Position numbers and translations under genes: made by a program. A stretch of DNA of 64,000 bases from Aliivibrio salmonicida LFI1238 (GTDB lineage: Bacteria > Pseudomonadota > Gammaproteobacteria > Enterobacterales > Vibrionaceae): positions 1,178,001-1,242,000 of the forward strand of contig NC_011312.1 of assembly GCF_000196495.1 (NCBI RefSeq), given 5' to 3'. The notes under the pieces are model-generated. The model worked only from the letters and a program-made list of their open reading frames with translations. It did no database searches and was not told the origin of the DNA. This document shows positions 17,349-26,080 of the stretch, piece by piece. The stretch's first letter is position 1; each line of letters begins with the position of its first letter.

Positions 17349-19078
17349 TGCAACCAGAGCAACAAGTTATGCTAAACCAAGTTTGGGCTGAATTAATTAT
17401 TGAAGAATTGGTTCGAAATGGAGTAAAGCATGTTTGTATTGCTCCGGGATCTCGCTCAACACCATTAACGCTTGCTGCCTCAGAGCATGAGAACTTATCA
17501 ATTCATACGCATTTTGATGAGCGTGGATTAGGGTTTTTAGCCTTAGGTATTGCGAAAGCTTCACTGCAACCTGTTGCTGTTATTGTGACTTCGGGTACCG
17601 CCGTAGCCAATTTATTGCCTTCAGTGGTTGAATCTGGATTAACCAAAGAAAAACTTATTCTCTTAACGGCAGACCGCCCTGTTGAATTGATCGATTGCGG
17701 AGCCAATCAAGCCATTAATCAACATAATATTTTCTCTTCTCATGTGTGCCATTCTCTTTCTTTACCTTCTCCTAGTTCGAATGTACCTGCTCAATGGGTA
17801 TTAAGTCGTTTGGATCAAGCTTGCTTTACTCAGAAAGAGCAAGGCGGGGCGATTCATGTGAACTGTCCTTTTCCAGAACCTTTTTATGGCAAAAAAGACG
17901 AAACCCTTTTACTCGCGTATTTAGCGCCGATTCAAGCGTGGAAAACAACAACGCTTCCTTATGTCGAACAATTAACGCCAAACTATGATGTCGCTGTATC
18001 TCCTCAATGGATGGAAGTCGCTCAAAAGAAAGGGGTCGTGATCATCGGCAAAGTGACGTTAGTTGAGGCGCAAGCGGCTGCAGACTTAGGGCGAGAGTTA
18101 GGTTGGCCTGTTTTGTCTGATCCTCAATCGGGTTATTGTTCTGAATGGGCTCATTATGATTTATGGATGCAAAACCAAGACTGTTTAGCGTTATTGGGTG
18201 ATGTAGAGTGCGTGCTTCAATTTGGTGCGCGTTTGGTATCAAAGCGTCTTAGTGCGTGGTTATCTATGTACGATCAACAGTATTGGATAGTGGATATACA
18301 TCCCGAGTTACTTGATTCAACGTTCCGTCAGCATACTCGTTATCATGCCTCTATTGTTGATTGGTGTTCGGCACACACAGAACGTTTACAAGGAAGAGAT
18401 TGTTACTTTGATCATGCCCCATTAACGCAATGGAGTGAGTCATTAAAAGTGGCCTCTCAAAATATCTTGGCGCTTACGTGCTCAATGGTTTGTCATACTG
18501 AAACATTATCTGAATTAAGTTTTGCACTGACGGTTGGCCAAAAGGTAAATCACTGTGACTGGTTTATTGGTAACAGTTTAATTGTTCGTTTATTAGATAT
18601 GGTTGGTGAGATTAATCAGCAATCCGTTTATACCAACCGTGGTGCTTCTGGTATTGATGGCTTAATGGCAACAGCAATGGGCGTTCATCTTTCGAATCAG
18701 AACCCTTTATTGTGCTTAGTGGGTGATACGTCATTGCTTTATGATTTGAATTCATTAGCATTATTAAAACAAGCGACACAGCCGATTGTTGTTGTCGTTT
18801 TAAATAATGATGGTGGTGGTATTTTTGATTTACTGCCTGTTGATGAAAAGAAAAAAGACGATTTCTATCGTATGCCTCATCACTTAGAGTTTAGCCACGC
18901 GGCTGCCATGTTTGGGTTGACCTACCATAAACCCGAAACCTTAAGCTGTGCAATATCCATGATCAATGACGGCTTAAAAGGCGGCGTTCATTTAGTTGAA
19001 ATTAATACACCGTCAGGTCAAGCAGGCGAAGAATTAACACGATTATTCCAAACCATTCAACATGCCACTTTATTCTAA
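17345..19078 (+). CDS. menD: SEPHCHC synthase MenD
   Basis: A thiamine-diphosphate enzyme joining isochorismate and 2-oxoglutarate. 577 residues with the N-terminal pyrimidine-binding domain (CIAPGSRSTPLTLAA, TSGTAVANLLPSVVE) and the C-terminal ThDP-binding motif (GDTSLLYDLNSLALL followed by NNDGGGIF). ATG at 17345 overlaps the menF stop; its own end overlaps the menH start by 17 bases. The order menF-D-H-B follows E. coli. Confidence 0.95.
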   Translation: MMQPEQQVMLNQVWAELIIEELVRNGVKHVCIAPGSRSTPLTLAASEHENLSIHTHFDERGLGFLALGIAKASLQPVAVIVTSGTAVANLLPSVVESGLTKEKLILLTADRPVELIDCGANQAINQHNIFSSHVCHSLSLPSPSSNVPAQWVLSRLDQACFTQKEQGGAIHVNCPFPEPFYGKKDETLLLAYLAPIQAWKTTTLPYVEQLTPNYDVAVSPQWMEVAQKKGVVIIGKVTLVEAQAAADLGRELGWPVLSDPQSGYCSEWAHYDLWMQNQDCLALLGDVECVLQFGARLVSKRLSAWLSMYDQQYWIVDIHPELLDSTFRQHTRYHASIVDWCSAHTERLQGRDCYFDHAPLTQWSESLKVASQNILALTCSMVCHTETLSELSFALTVGQKVNHCDWFIGNSLIVRLLDMVGEINQQSVYTNRGASGIDGLMATAMGVHLSNQNPLLCLVGDTSLLYDLNSLALLKQATQPIVVVVLNNDGGGIFDLLPVDEKKKDDFYRMPHHLEFSHAAAMFGLTYHKPETLSCAISMINDGLKGGVHLVEINTPSGQAGEELTRLFQTIQHATLF

Positions 19079-19856
19079 ATTGATTGAACCCATAGAAAGC
19101 ACTACACAACCTTGTGTGGTGTTTTTACATGGACTATTGGGCTCAATAAAAGAGTGGGATCAGATAGCCTCCGTCATTGCTCAATCACACCCTGTATTAT
19201 TAATTGACCTTCCTGGACACGGTAAAAGTCAGTCGGTGGAATTGGAAGAGTCAACCGGGTTTGAACAAGCATGCCAGCTTATTATTGAGCAGTGTCACAG
19301 TTCTCCATATCAAGAGTTTGTGCTTGTCGGTTACTCTTTAGGAGGGCGTTTGGCGATGTATCTGAGTGCTTTTTTTCAGCTTCCTAATGACATAACCCTC
19401 CGAGGTTTGTGCGTTGAAGGAGGGAACTTTGGTTTAATCTCAAAAGAAGAAAAGCACATTCGGTGGCAAAATGACACGATGTGGGCAGAACGATTTGAAC
19501 AACAACCGATTGCTGATGTTTTAGACAATTGGTACCAACAAAAGGTATTTTCTTCACTAAACCCTGAGCAAAGACAAGTTTTAGTAGCAAAGAGAAGTGA
19601 TAATCTTGGACTCTCGATTGGAATGATGTTGAGATCAACCTCACTGGCTAAGCAACCATATTTGCTTAACGAGCTGCATCGTTGCACCATCCCTATGCTT
19701 TATATTTGCGGTGAAGCAGGTCAAAAATTTCAACACTTGGCTGAGCAAAGTCAATTAACGTATCAAATCATTGCTCAGGCTGGTCATAACGCTCATGTGG
19801 AACAGCCCGAACGCTTTACACATGTACTTAATACATTCTTACAACAATGGACATAA
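19062..19856 (+). CDS. menH: SHCHC synthase MenH (alpha/beta hydrolase fold)
   Basis: Eliminates pyruvate from SEPHCHC to give SHCHC. A 264-residue alpha/beta-hydrolase with the oxyanion region FLHGLLGS, nucleophile Ser in GYSLGGR (about residue 93), and C-terminal His in AGHNAHVEQPE. It overlaps menD and is followed four bases later by menB, so the four genes form one translational unit. Confidence 0.93.
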   Translation: MPLYSKLIEPIESTTQPCVVFLHGLLGSIKEWDQIASVIAQSHPVLLIDLPGHGKSQSVELEESTGFEQACQLIIEQCHSSPYQEFVLVGYSLGGRLAMYLSAFFQLPNDITLRGLCVEGGNFGLISKEEKHIRWQNDTMWAERFEQQPIADVLDNWYQQKVFSSLNPEQRQVLVAKRSDNLGLSIGMMLRSTSLAKQPYLLNELHRCTIPMLYICGEAGQKFQHLAEQSQLTYQIIAQAGHNAHVEQPERFTHVLNTFLQQWT

Positions 19857-19860
19857 CCCC

Positions 19861-20727
19861 ATGGCAAGAACTGTTGGCATTTCAGAAGAAGAACTTTACC
19901 CTCCAGTAAATTGGACAGATTGCACTGCGCAATATGAAGACATTCAATATCATAAATCTGCAGATGGCATTGCAAAAATTACGATTGCACGTCCGCAAGT
20001 ACGTAACGCATTCCGTCCTGGTACGGTTAAAGAGATGATGGATGCGCTAGCAGATGCTCGTTATGACGAGAAAGTTGGCGTTATTGTTCTAACGGGGTTA
20101 GGCGAAGAGGCTTTCTGTTCTGGTGGTGATCAGAAGATCCGTGGCGATTACGGTGGTTACCGTGATGACAGCGGCACACACCACTTAAATGTATTGGATT
20201 TCCAACGTCAAATTCGTACGTGTCCAAAACCAGTGATTGCTGCGGTTGCAGGCTACGCTGTTGGTGGTGGTCATGTACTTCATATGATGTGTGATTTAAC
20301 TATCGCAGCAGAGAACGCTCAATTTGGTCAAACAGGTCCTAAAGTCGGTTCTTTTGATGGCGGTTGGGGTGCATCTTACATGGCTCGTATCGTAGGCCAG
20401 AAAAAAGCTCGGGAGATTTGGTTCTTATGTCGTTTCTATGATGCTCAAGAAGCACTAGACATGGGTTTAGTAAACACCGTCGTCCCTGTTGCTGATTTAG
20501 AGAAAGAAACGGTTCGCTGGTGTCGTGAGACGCTACAACATAGTCCAATGGCATTACGTTGTCTAAAAGCAGCATTAAATGCAGATTGTGATGGTCAAGC
20601 CGGTCTTCAAGAACTTGCTGGTAATGCAACAATGATGTTCTACATGACTGAAGAAGGTCAAGAAGGTCGTAACGCATTTAATGAAAAACGCCGCCCTGAT
20701 TTCGATAAATTCCCTCGTAATCCATAA
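19861..20727 (+). CDS. menB: 1,4-dihydroxy-2-naphthoyl-CoA synthase MenB
   Basis: Closes the naphthoquinone ring from o-succinylbenzoyl-CoA. 288 residues of the crotonase fold with GLGEEAFCSGGDQKIRGDYGG, AGYAVGGGHVLHMMCDLTIA (oxyanion hole) and TGPKVGSFDGGWGASYMAR, all typical of MenB. The start MARTVGISEEELYPP at 19861 matches family members; the open frame 30 codons upstream overlaps menH. A terminator follows before menC. Confidence 0.96.
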   Translation: MARTVGISEEELYPPVNWTDCTAQYEDIQYHKSADGIAKITIARPQVRNAFRPGTVKEMMDALADARYDEKVGVIVLTGLGEEAFCSGGDQKIRGDYGGYRDDSGTHHLNVLDFQRQIRTCPKPVIAAVAGYAVGGGHVLHMMCDLTIAAENAQFGQTGPKVGSFDGGWGASYMARIVGQKKAREIWFLCRFYDAQEALDMGLVNTVVPVADLEKETVRWCRETLQHSPMALRCLKAALNADCDGQAGLQELAGNATMMFYMTEEGQEGRNAFNEKRRPDFDKFPRNP

Positions 20728-20757
20728 GCGACACTATCACTTATTTTGATAAGTTTG

Positions 20758-20786
20758 AGAGGCTCTCTGGAGTCTCTTTTTTCTTT
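20758..20786 (+). terminator. Intrinsic terminator between menB and menC
   Basis: An 8-bp stem AGAGGCTC/GAGTCTCT (one G-U pair) with a TCTG loop is followed by a T-rich stretch. It would separate menFDHB from menCE, or act as a partial attenuator within the pathway cluster. Confidence 0.7.
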
Positions 20787-20805
20787 TTATTGGTTGGAGT
20801 AACAA

Positions 20806-21780
20806 ATGAAAACAGCCAAGATATATCAATATCAACTCCCTATGGACAGTGGAGTGATTCTTCGTGATCAACGTCTTCAACAAAGAGATGGGTTGATCAT
20901 TGAATTAAGTGATGGAAAACACACTGCAAAAGGTGAGATTGCGCCTTTACCTGAATTTAGCCAAGAAAATTTAGAACAAGCACGTGAAGATTTAATCTCA
21001 TTAACTCAAGCGTGGCTAAATGATGAAGTTCTGGATGTGGATGCCAATTGTCCCTCTGTTGCTTTTGGTTTTAGCATGGCGTTACTTGAGCTTGAAAATA
21101 ATCTACCTGAAGTTGGTAATTATCAAGTTGCTCCTTTATGTTCTGGTGATCCAGACGATTTAGTGGTGAAGCTAAATGAGATGAGTGGTAAGAAAGTCGC
21201 GAAAATTAAAGTTGGAATGTATGAAGCGATTCGTGATGGAATGGTTGCGAATATGTTTTTAGAGTTGATCCCCGACCTCTCTTTACGTCTTGATGCTAAT
21301 CGCGGTTGGACTCCTAAAAAAGCAGAGCAATTTGCGAATTATGTTAGCCCGCAATACCGTTCTCGCATTGAGTTTTTAGAAGAGCCTTGCCATAGACCAG
21401 AAGAAAGTCTTGAATTTTCTAAAGCGACGGGAATTGCCATTGCGTGGGATGAAACCGTACGTGATGAAGGTTTTGAAGTGAAAGCTCAAGATGGCGTGGC
21501 GGCAATCGTAATTAAACCGACGTTAGTTGGCTCTGTCGGTAAATGTATTGAACTTGTTGAGCAGGCACACCTGTTAGGAATGCAAGCTGTGATCAGTTCA
21601 AGTATTGAATCAAGCTTAGCGCTAACACAACTTGCACGACTTGCTGCTTGGAAAACACCGAATACGATCCCTGGTTTAGATACCATCGATTTATTTAAAA
21701 TGCAGTTAGACACACCGTGGCCTCATTGTGAGTTACCGATGCAAGCGCTGTCCGATCTCGAGGTGATATGGGAAAGTTAA
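20806..21780 (+). CDS. menC: o-Succinylbenzoate synthase MenC
   Basis: An enolase-superfamily dehydratase acting on SHCHC. 324 residues with the catalytic Lys in AKIKVG, metal ligands in LRLDANRGW, EFLEEPC and AWDETVRDEG, and a second Lys in AIVIKPTLVGS. Length is close to the E. coli protein (320). The end overlaps menE by 13 bases. Confidence 0.94.
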   Translation: MKTAKIYQYQLPMDSGVILRDQRLQQRDGLIIELSDGKHTAKGEIAPLPEFSQENLEQAREDLISLTQAWLNDEVLDVDANCPSVAFGFSMALLELENNLPEVGNYQVAPLCSGDPDDLVVKLNEMSGKKVAKIKVGMYEAIRDGMVANMFLELIPDLSLRLDANRGWTPKKAEQFANYVSPQYRSRIEFLEEPCHRPEESLEFSKATGIAIAWDETVRDEGFEVKAQDGVAAIVIKPTLVGSVGKCIELVEQAHLLGMQAVISSSIESSLALTQLARLAAWKTPNTIPGLDTIDLFKMQLDTPWPHCELPMQALSDLEVIWES

Positions 21781-23165
21781 TTACGCCTGAATTTACAACT
21801 TGGCCGTGGGTTAAGTGGAGTGAAACACGTGAGCTTGAAATCGCATTACGAGATGGTGATACGATCTGGACATGGGCTGAAGTATCGACTCAAATAAATC
21901 GCTACGCGAACGGATTACTTCAACAAGGGGTTAAACGTGACGAAGTCGTTGTCGGTATTTCTAAGAACTGCATTGAATTAGTCTGGTTGCAACTTGCTTG
22001 TGTCCGTATCGGAGCACGTTTTGCAAGTATTAATCCAAAAAAACCAGAGTGCGAACTTCATCAGTTAGTCACGAGTATTTCTGCGAGTCATATTTGGTTT
22101 GGAAAAGACCAAAAAACAATCTCGGGAATTTGGCACCATTTACAATTGATTAATGCTGAATATGGCGTCATAGCGGCCACTTGGCAGTTGGGTCGGTTAG
22201 CCACATTGACCTTTACTTCTGGATCGACGGGCTTACCAAAAGCCGTTGCACACAGTGCGAATAACCATTTACATTCTGCGGCAGGTTTACTTAGTTGGAT
22301 GGATTTTGATGTATGCGATTCGTGGTTATTATCGTTACCACTATTTCATGTATCTGGTCTTGCGATTGTGTGGCGCTGGTTACTCTCAGGTGCAACATTA
22401 GTCATGCCGACATCGAACGGACTTCTTCATGATTTATCTAGTGTCACTCATGCGTCATTAGTGCCAACACAGCTAACTCAAATCTTGGCGGACGACCAAG
22501 TATCCCGTTTAGCCTTAAAGCGCGTATTGTTAGGGGGAGCCGTTATTCCTCCAGTATTAACAGAGGCGGCTGAATTGCAAGGTATTGAATGCTGGTTAGG
22601 CTATGGTATGACAGAGATGGGTTCTACTGTTACCGCTAAGCGAGCGGATGGTCATACTGGCGTTGGAAATGTCCTCCCTTATCGAGAGATTAAAATTGAT
22701 CATGGTGAGGTTTTAGTTCGAGGCGAAACGTTAGCACTTGGCTATTATCGTTCATCTGGGATCATCGATATTGCTGAAGACGATGGTTGGTTTAAAACAA
22801 AAGATTTAGGTGATGTTTCTACGGGTGAGCTGCATATTAAAGGACGTGCTGATAACATGTTTATTTCTGGAGGGGAGAATATACACCCTGAAAAAATTGA
22901 ACAAGCGTTATTATTGCATCCAATGATTGAGCAAGTGATTGTCGTTGAAAGCGTGGATGAACAATTTGGTTATCGACCTGTTGCCGCTGTTGTTACTACA
23001 TCAGAGATTAAGGAAGAAGAGCTTACTTATTTCTTATCTGACAAACTTACCTCGTATGAATTGCCTATTCGTTATGAATTAATGCCTAAGTCGTTACTCA
23101 ATACGGGCATTAAAATATCTCGACAAAAAGTAAGAGAGTGGGTGAATGATTTATTACCCGCATAA
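21768..23165 (+). CDS. menE: o-Succinylbenzoate-CoA ligase MenE
   Basis: Adenylates o-succinylbenzoate and forms its CoA thioester, feeding MenB. 465 residues of the AMP-forming family: P-loop TFTSGSTGLPKAVAH, LGYGMTEMGSTVTA, FKTKDLGDV, and FISGGENIHPEKIEQAL. It overlaps menC. It is the last men gene here; menA and menG, as usual, lie elsewhere. Confidence 0.94.
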   Translation: MGKLITPEFTTWPWVKWSETRELEIALRDGDTIWTWAEVSTQINRYANGLLQQGVKRDEVVVGISKNCIELVWLQLACVRIGARFASINPKKPECELHQLVTSISASHIWFGKDQKTISGIWHHLQLINAEYGVIAATWQLGRLATLTFTSGSTGLPKAVAHSANNHLHSAAGLLSWMDFDVCDSWLLSLPLFHVSGLAIVWRWLLSGATLVMPTSNGLLHDLSSVTHASLVPTQLTQILADDQVSRLALKRVLLGGAVIPPVLTEAAELQGIECWLGYGMTEMGSTVTAKRADGHTGVGNVLPYREIKIDHGEVLVRGETLALGYYRSSGIIDIAEDDGWFKTKDLGDVSTGELHIKGRADNMFISGGENIHPEKIEQALLLHPMIEQVIVVESVDEQFGYRPVAAVVTTSEIKEEELTYFLSDKLTSYELPIRYELMPKSLLNTGIKISRQKVREWVNDLLPA

Positions 23166-23173
23166 ATAAATTA

Positions 23174-23232
23174 TCAGGGTGTGCATCTTATTAAAGATAT
23201 CGTGCTTTAATAAATCGAGATACACGCCCTGA
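23174..23232. terminator. Large hairpin at the convergent menE/MFS ends
   Basis: Outer arms TCAGGG...CCCTGA with imperfect extension (GTGTGCATCT against AGATACACG) enclose an inner perfect CTTATTAAAG/CTTTAATAA pair. It overlaps the 3' end of the MFS remnant. No clear T run on either side. Confidence 0.5.
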
Positions 23233-23768
23233 AAATCGGTAAAAAAGATACACTGTTACGCATAAATTCATTGCTGATAATAATCCAAAAAACTGCGGTA
23301 TTGATAAATTTACGACAGAAAGCATTATAATTCCGAGAAGGGCACTGCCTACCATGAATAGGGCATTATAAATGTTATTTGCAGCAATAATTTGAGAACG
23401 ATACTTTGGTTGTGGGTAGGTTTGAATCATGACATAAAGTGGAACAATAAATATCCCACCAGACACGCCGAGTAAAAACAAACTGATGAAAACGGGTAAT
23501 AAATCCAAGTTAGATAATAATTGAATAAAACCTATAGCATCAACGGGTGCGGTTGGTGTCATGACGTAAAGGATTGAGCCAAATACAGAGATACCTAAAC
23601 TGCCTAATGGAATTATCCCCAATTCAATTTTATGCTTTGAAATCACATCGCAAGCTAATGACCCTATCGCAATACCAATAGAAAAAAGAGCTAATAACAC
23701 GGTTACCGTTGTTGCATTGCCATTCAAATGTAAGTGGGTGTAATTTGGGAATTGAGTAAGGTAGCTTG
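23191..23768 (-). pseudogene. MFS transporter remnant (LplT-like), 5' end removed at an IS66 element
   Basis: About 192 C-terminal residues of a major-facilitator protein. The frame is open up to the IS66 end at 23768 with no start. Segments such as FSIGIAIGSLACDVISKHKIELGIIPLG and FLLGVSGGIFIVPLYVMIQTYP resemble lysophospholipid transporter LplT, also the N-terminal domain of Aas fusions; that assignment is moderate. About half the gene, including its first membrane helices and promoter, is missing. No acyltransferase follows it on the minus strand before menE. Confidence 0.8.
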
Positions 23769-23849
23769 GTAAGCGTGCGGGGAACTACACCTAACAAATA
23801 AAATTCATTATGCGTATCTTACGATCTTTCATTTAACGAGAACGTAATT

Positions 23850-24164
23850 ATGCAAAAAGATAAAAAGAGAACACCAGAGCAATGGCACGCTCTATTTGAA
23901 TCTCAGCAATCTAGCAAGCTTAGTGCCGCTGAATTTTGTCGTAACCATAATATTCTGCCAAAGACATTTAGTGCACGTAAAGCACGATGGAAACAAAAGA
24001 TTAACGCTTCTACTTTCTTGAAAGTAGAAGCGTTAACATCAACTATCATCGCCACTCCACAATTACCAGATATTCAACTTTCTATCGGAAAATTGCGATT
24101 AACATTGCCAGCTAATACTGAACCTCACTGGATAGGACTCTTATTAAAAGGGTATCAATCATGA
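23850..24164 (+). CDS. tnpA: IS66 TnpA (OrfA) accessory protein
   Basis: 104 residues starting MQKDKKRTPEQWHALFESQQ with a helix-turn-helix-like SAAEFCRNHNILPKTFSARKARWK, typical of the first IS66 protein, needed for transposition but of unclear role. It overlaps tnpB by ATGA. It appears to be the only intact gene of the element. Confidence 0.85.
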   Translation: MQKDKKRTPEQWHALFESQQSSKLSAAEFCRNHNILPKTFSARKARWKQKINASTFLKVEALTSTIIATPQLPDIQLSIGKLRLTLPANTEPHWIGLLLKGYQS

Positions 24165-24507
24165 ATGTATTTACTGATGTTTCCACCATTTATCTTCATC
24201 GTGATTTTGTCGATTTTCGCAAGGCCATTAATGGCCTGTCGTGATTGTTGAGCAAGAAATGCAACTATCACCGTTTAGTGATGCTCTATTTATATTTTGC
24301 AATAAGCCTCGTGATAAACTCAAAATATTGTATTGGGATAAAACAGGATTCGCTTTATGGTACAAGCGATTAGATGAAGACCGCTTCAAATGGCCACGAA
24401 ATATAAATAACGATACGTTAGCATTATCAGAGCAGCAACTGACACTGCTATTACAAGGTTTTGATATCTTAGGACATCAACCGGTACATTATCAAACAAC
24501 CCTTTAA
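24161..24507 (+). pseudogene. tnpB: IS66 TnpB (OrfB), frameshifted
   Basis: Starts at the ATGA overlap as MNVFTDVSTIYLHRDFVDFRK...NGLS and stops at TGA near 24241. The rest (VIVEQEMQLSPFSDALFIFCNKPRDKLKILYWDKTGF...) continues in another frame. Adding one G at TCG-TG restores a 115-residue protein, the usual OrfB length. Confidence 0.88.
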
Positions 24508-24578
24508 ATAGTTGATTCTCAGTCAAGAATAGGAGGCAACCGATTGATTACCTGTATTATCGTTATATAGTCATCTAC

Positions 24579-26064
24579 ATGACTGATAAAATAAAACCAC
24601 TTCCTGATACCATTGACGAGCTGAAAGCACTTGTGCTTCAGCTTGAAAATAAATATAACCGTCTTCTAGAGCAATTTCGGCTGGCTCAACATCAGCGCTT
24701 TGGTAAAAGCAGTGAATCTGACTCGACTCAATTTGATTTATTCAATGAAACAGAAGAAGAAATCATCATTGAAAATGATGACACACAAACGATTACCTAC
24801 ACTCGTCAAAAGCCAAAACGCCAACGCTTACCTGAAGACTTACCGCGTACTGTTATTATCCACGACATAAAAGATAAAACTTGTAAGTGTTGCGGTCTAG
24901 AGATGCATGCGATGGGTAAAGACATCAGTGAAAAGTTGGAATTTGTACCAGCTAAAGTGGAAGTTATTCAACATGTTCGTCCTAAATATGCTTGCCGAAA
25001 TTGTGAAAAAAACAATACTTCAGTAGACATTAAACAAGCCCCAATGCCAGCGTCACCAATCCCTAAAGGGATTGCGACCGCAAGTTTACTTGCTCAAATT
25101 ATTACGGCTAAATTTCAATACAGTCTTCCACTTGATCGTCAAGATTCGCTATTTCACCAACGGGGTTTCCTTACTGTTCGGTTTTTGATGGCGGATTGCT
25201 TGATTTTACGCTCGGTTCTTTTTCCCCCTCTTGATCACGAGTTACATCGTTTTTTGGTTGAACAACCCACTCTGCATTGTGATGAAACAACGGTAAATGT
25301 GTTGGATGTTGAAAAAGCAAAATGTTATATGTGGGTCTACTGCTCTGGCTATGATTCTCCAGGCTCTGGTGTTTTGCCTGGAATTGTACTTTATGATTAT
25401 CAATCTAGCAGGCATGGCTACCATCCAGTTAACTTTTTAAAAGGTTATAACGGGTATTTACATACCGATGGTTACCAAGGTTATGAACAAACTGAAGCGA
25501 TTTTAGTTGGCTGTTGGGCACACGCACGTCGACGATTTATTGAGGCTCAACGTGTTCAAGTAAAGGGAAACAGGGAGTGCAGATTGGGTATTGAGTAAAA
25601 TCCAAAAGCTATACCGGATCGAATCGTTATTAAAAGAGGCTTCCCCTGAAGCCAAGTATGTTGCTAGGCAGACAGAAGCCCGCGATTTACTTAAAGAGCT
25701 CCGTGATTGGCTTGATAGCGCAGTTAGTCGAGTATCACCTAAAACAAAATTAGGTGAGGCGATTAGCTATACATTAAATCAATGGGATAAATTAGTTCGT
25801 TATATTGATGATGGATTGTTATCTATTGATAACAATCGAGCAGAGCGAGCGGTTAAACCGTTTGTTATCGGCCGGAAAAACTGGTTATTTTCGGGTTCAA
25901 CGGCTGGTGCAGATTCAAGTGCAATGCTTTACAGCATTGTAGAAACAGCAAAGGCAAACGGATTAATCCCTTACGATTATATTAGGTATTGTCTAGATCG
26001 TTTATGTGTTGGATCGCCAGATATCGATTCACTTTTACCTTGGAATGTAAAAGACAAGGTGTAG
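24579..26064 (+). pseudogene. tnpC: IS66 TnpC transposase, frameshifted
   Basis: The main transposase. N-terminal leucine-zipper/HTH region, a zinc motif (CKCCGLEM, CRNCEKN), and the DDE core with LHCDETTVNVLD, YLHTDGYQGYE and CWAHARRRF precede a frame break at about 25570-25590. The tail (SKIQKLYRIE, LLSIDNNRAERAVKPFVIGRKNWLFSGS) continues in the +1 frame. The break lies in GGGAAACAGGG before the expected TGSADW, so an A-run indel is likely. A stretch at about 25150-25230 also matches the family poorly. Probably inactive. Confidence 0.85.
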
Positions 26065-26080
26065 TTCCCCGCACGCTTAC

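Larger units (their letters stand above)
23769..26080 (+). mobile_element. IS66-family element, 2312 bp, without target duplication
   Basis: The ends are identical 24-bp inverted repeats starting GTAAGCGTGCGGGGAAC (left from 23769, right complement to 26080), with the GTAA terminus typical of IS66. It encodes the three usual genes in order tnpA-tnpB-tnpC. IS66 normally makes an 8-bp duplication, but the flanks differ: 23761-23768 is GTAGCTTG and 26081-26088 is GGAAGAGC. The neighbours are two different truncated genes, so this copy marks a rearrangement endpoint. Confidence 0.9.
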
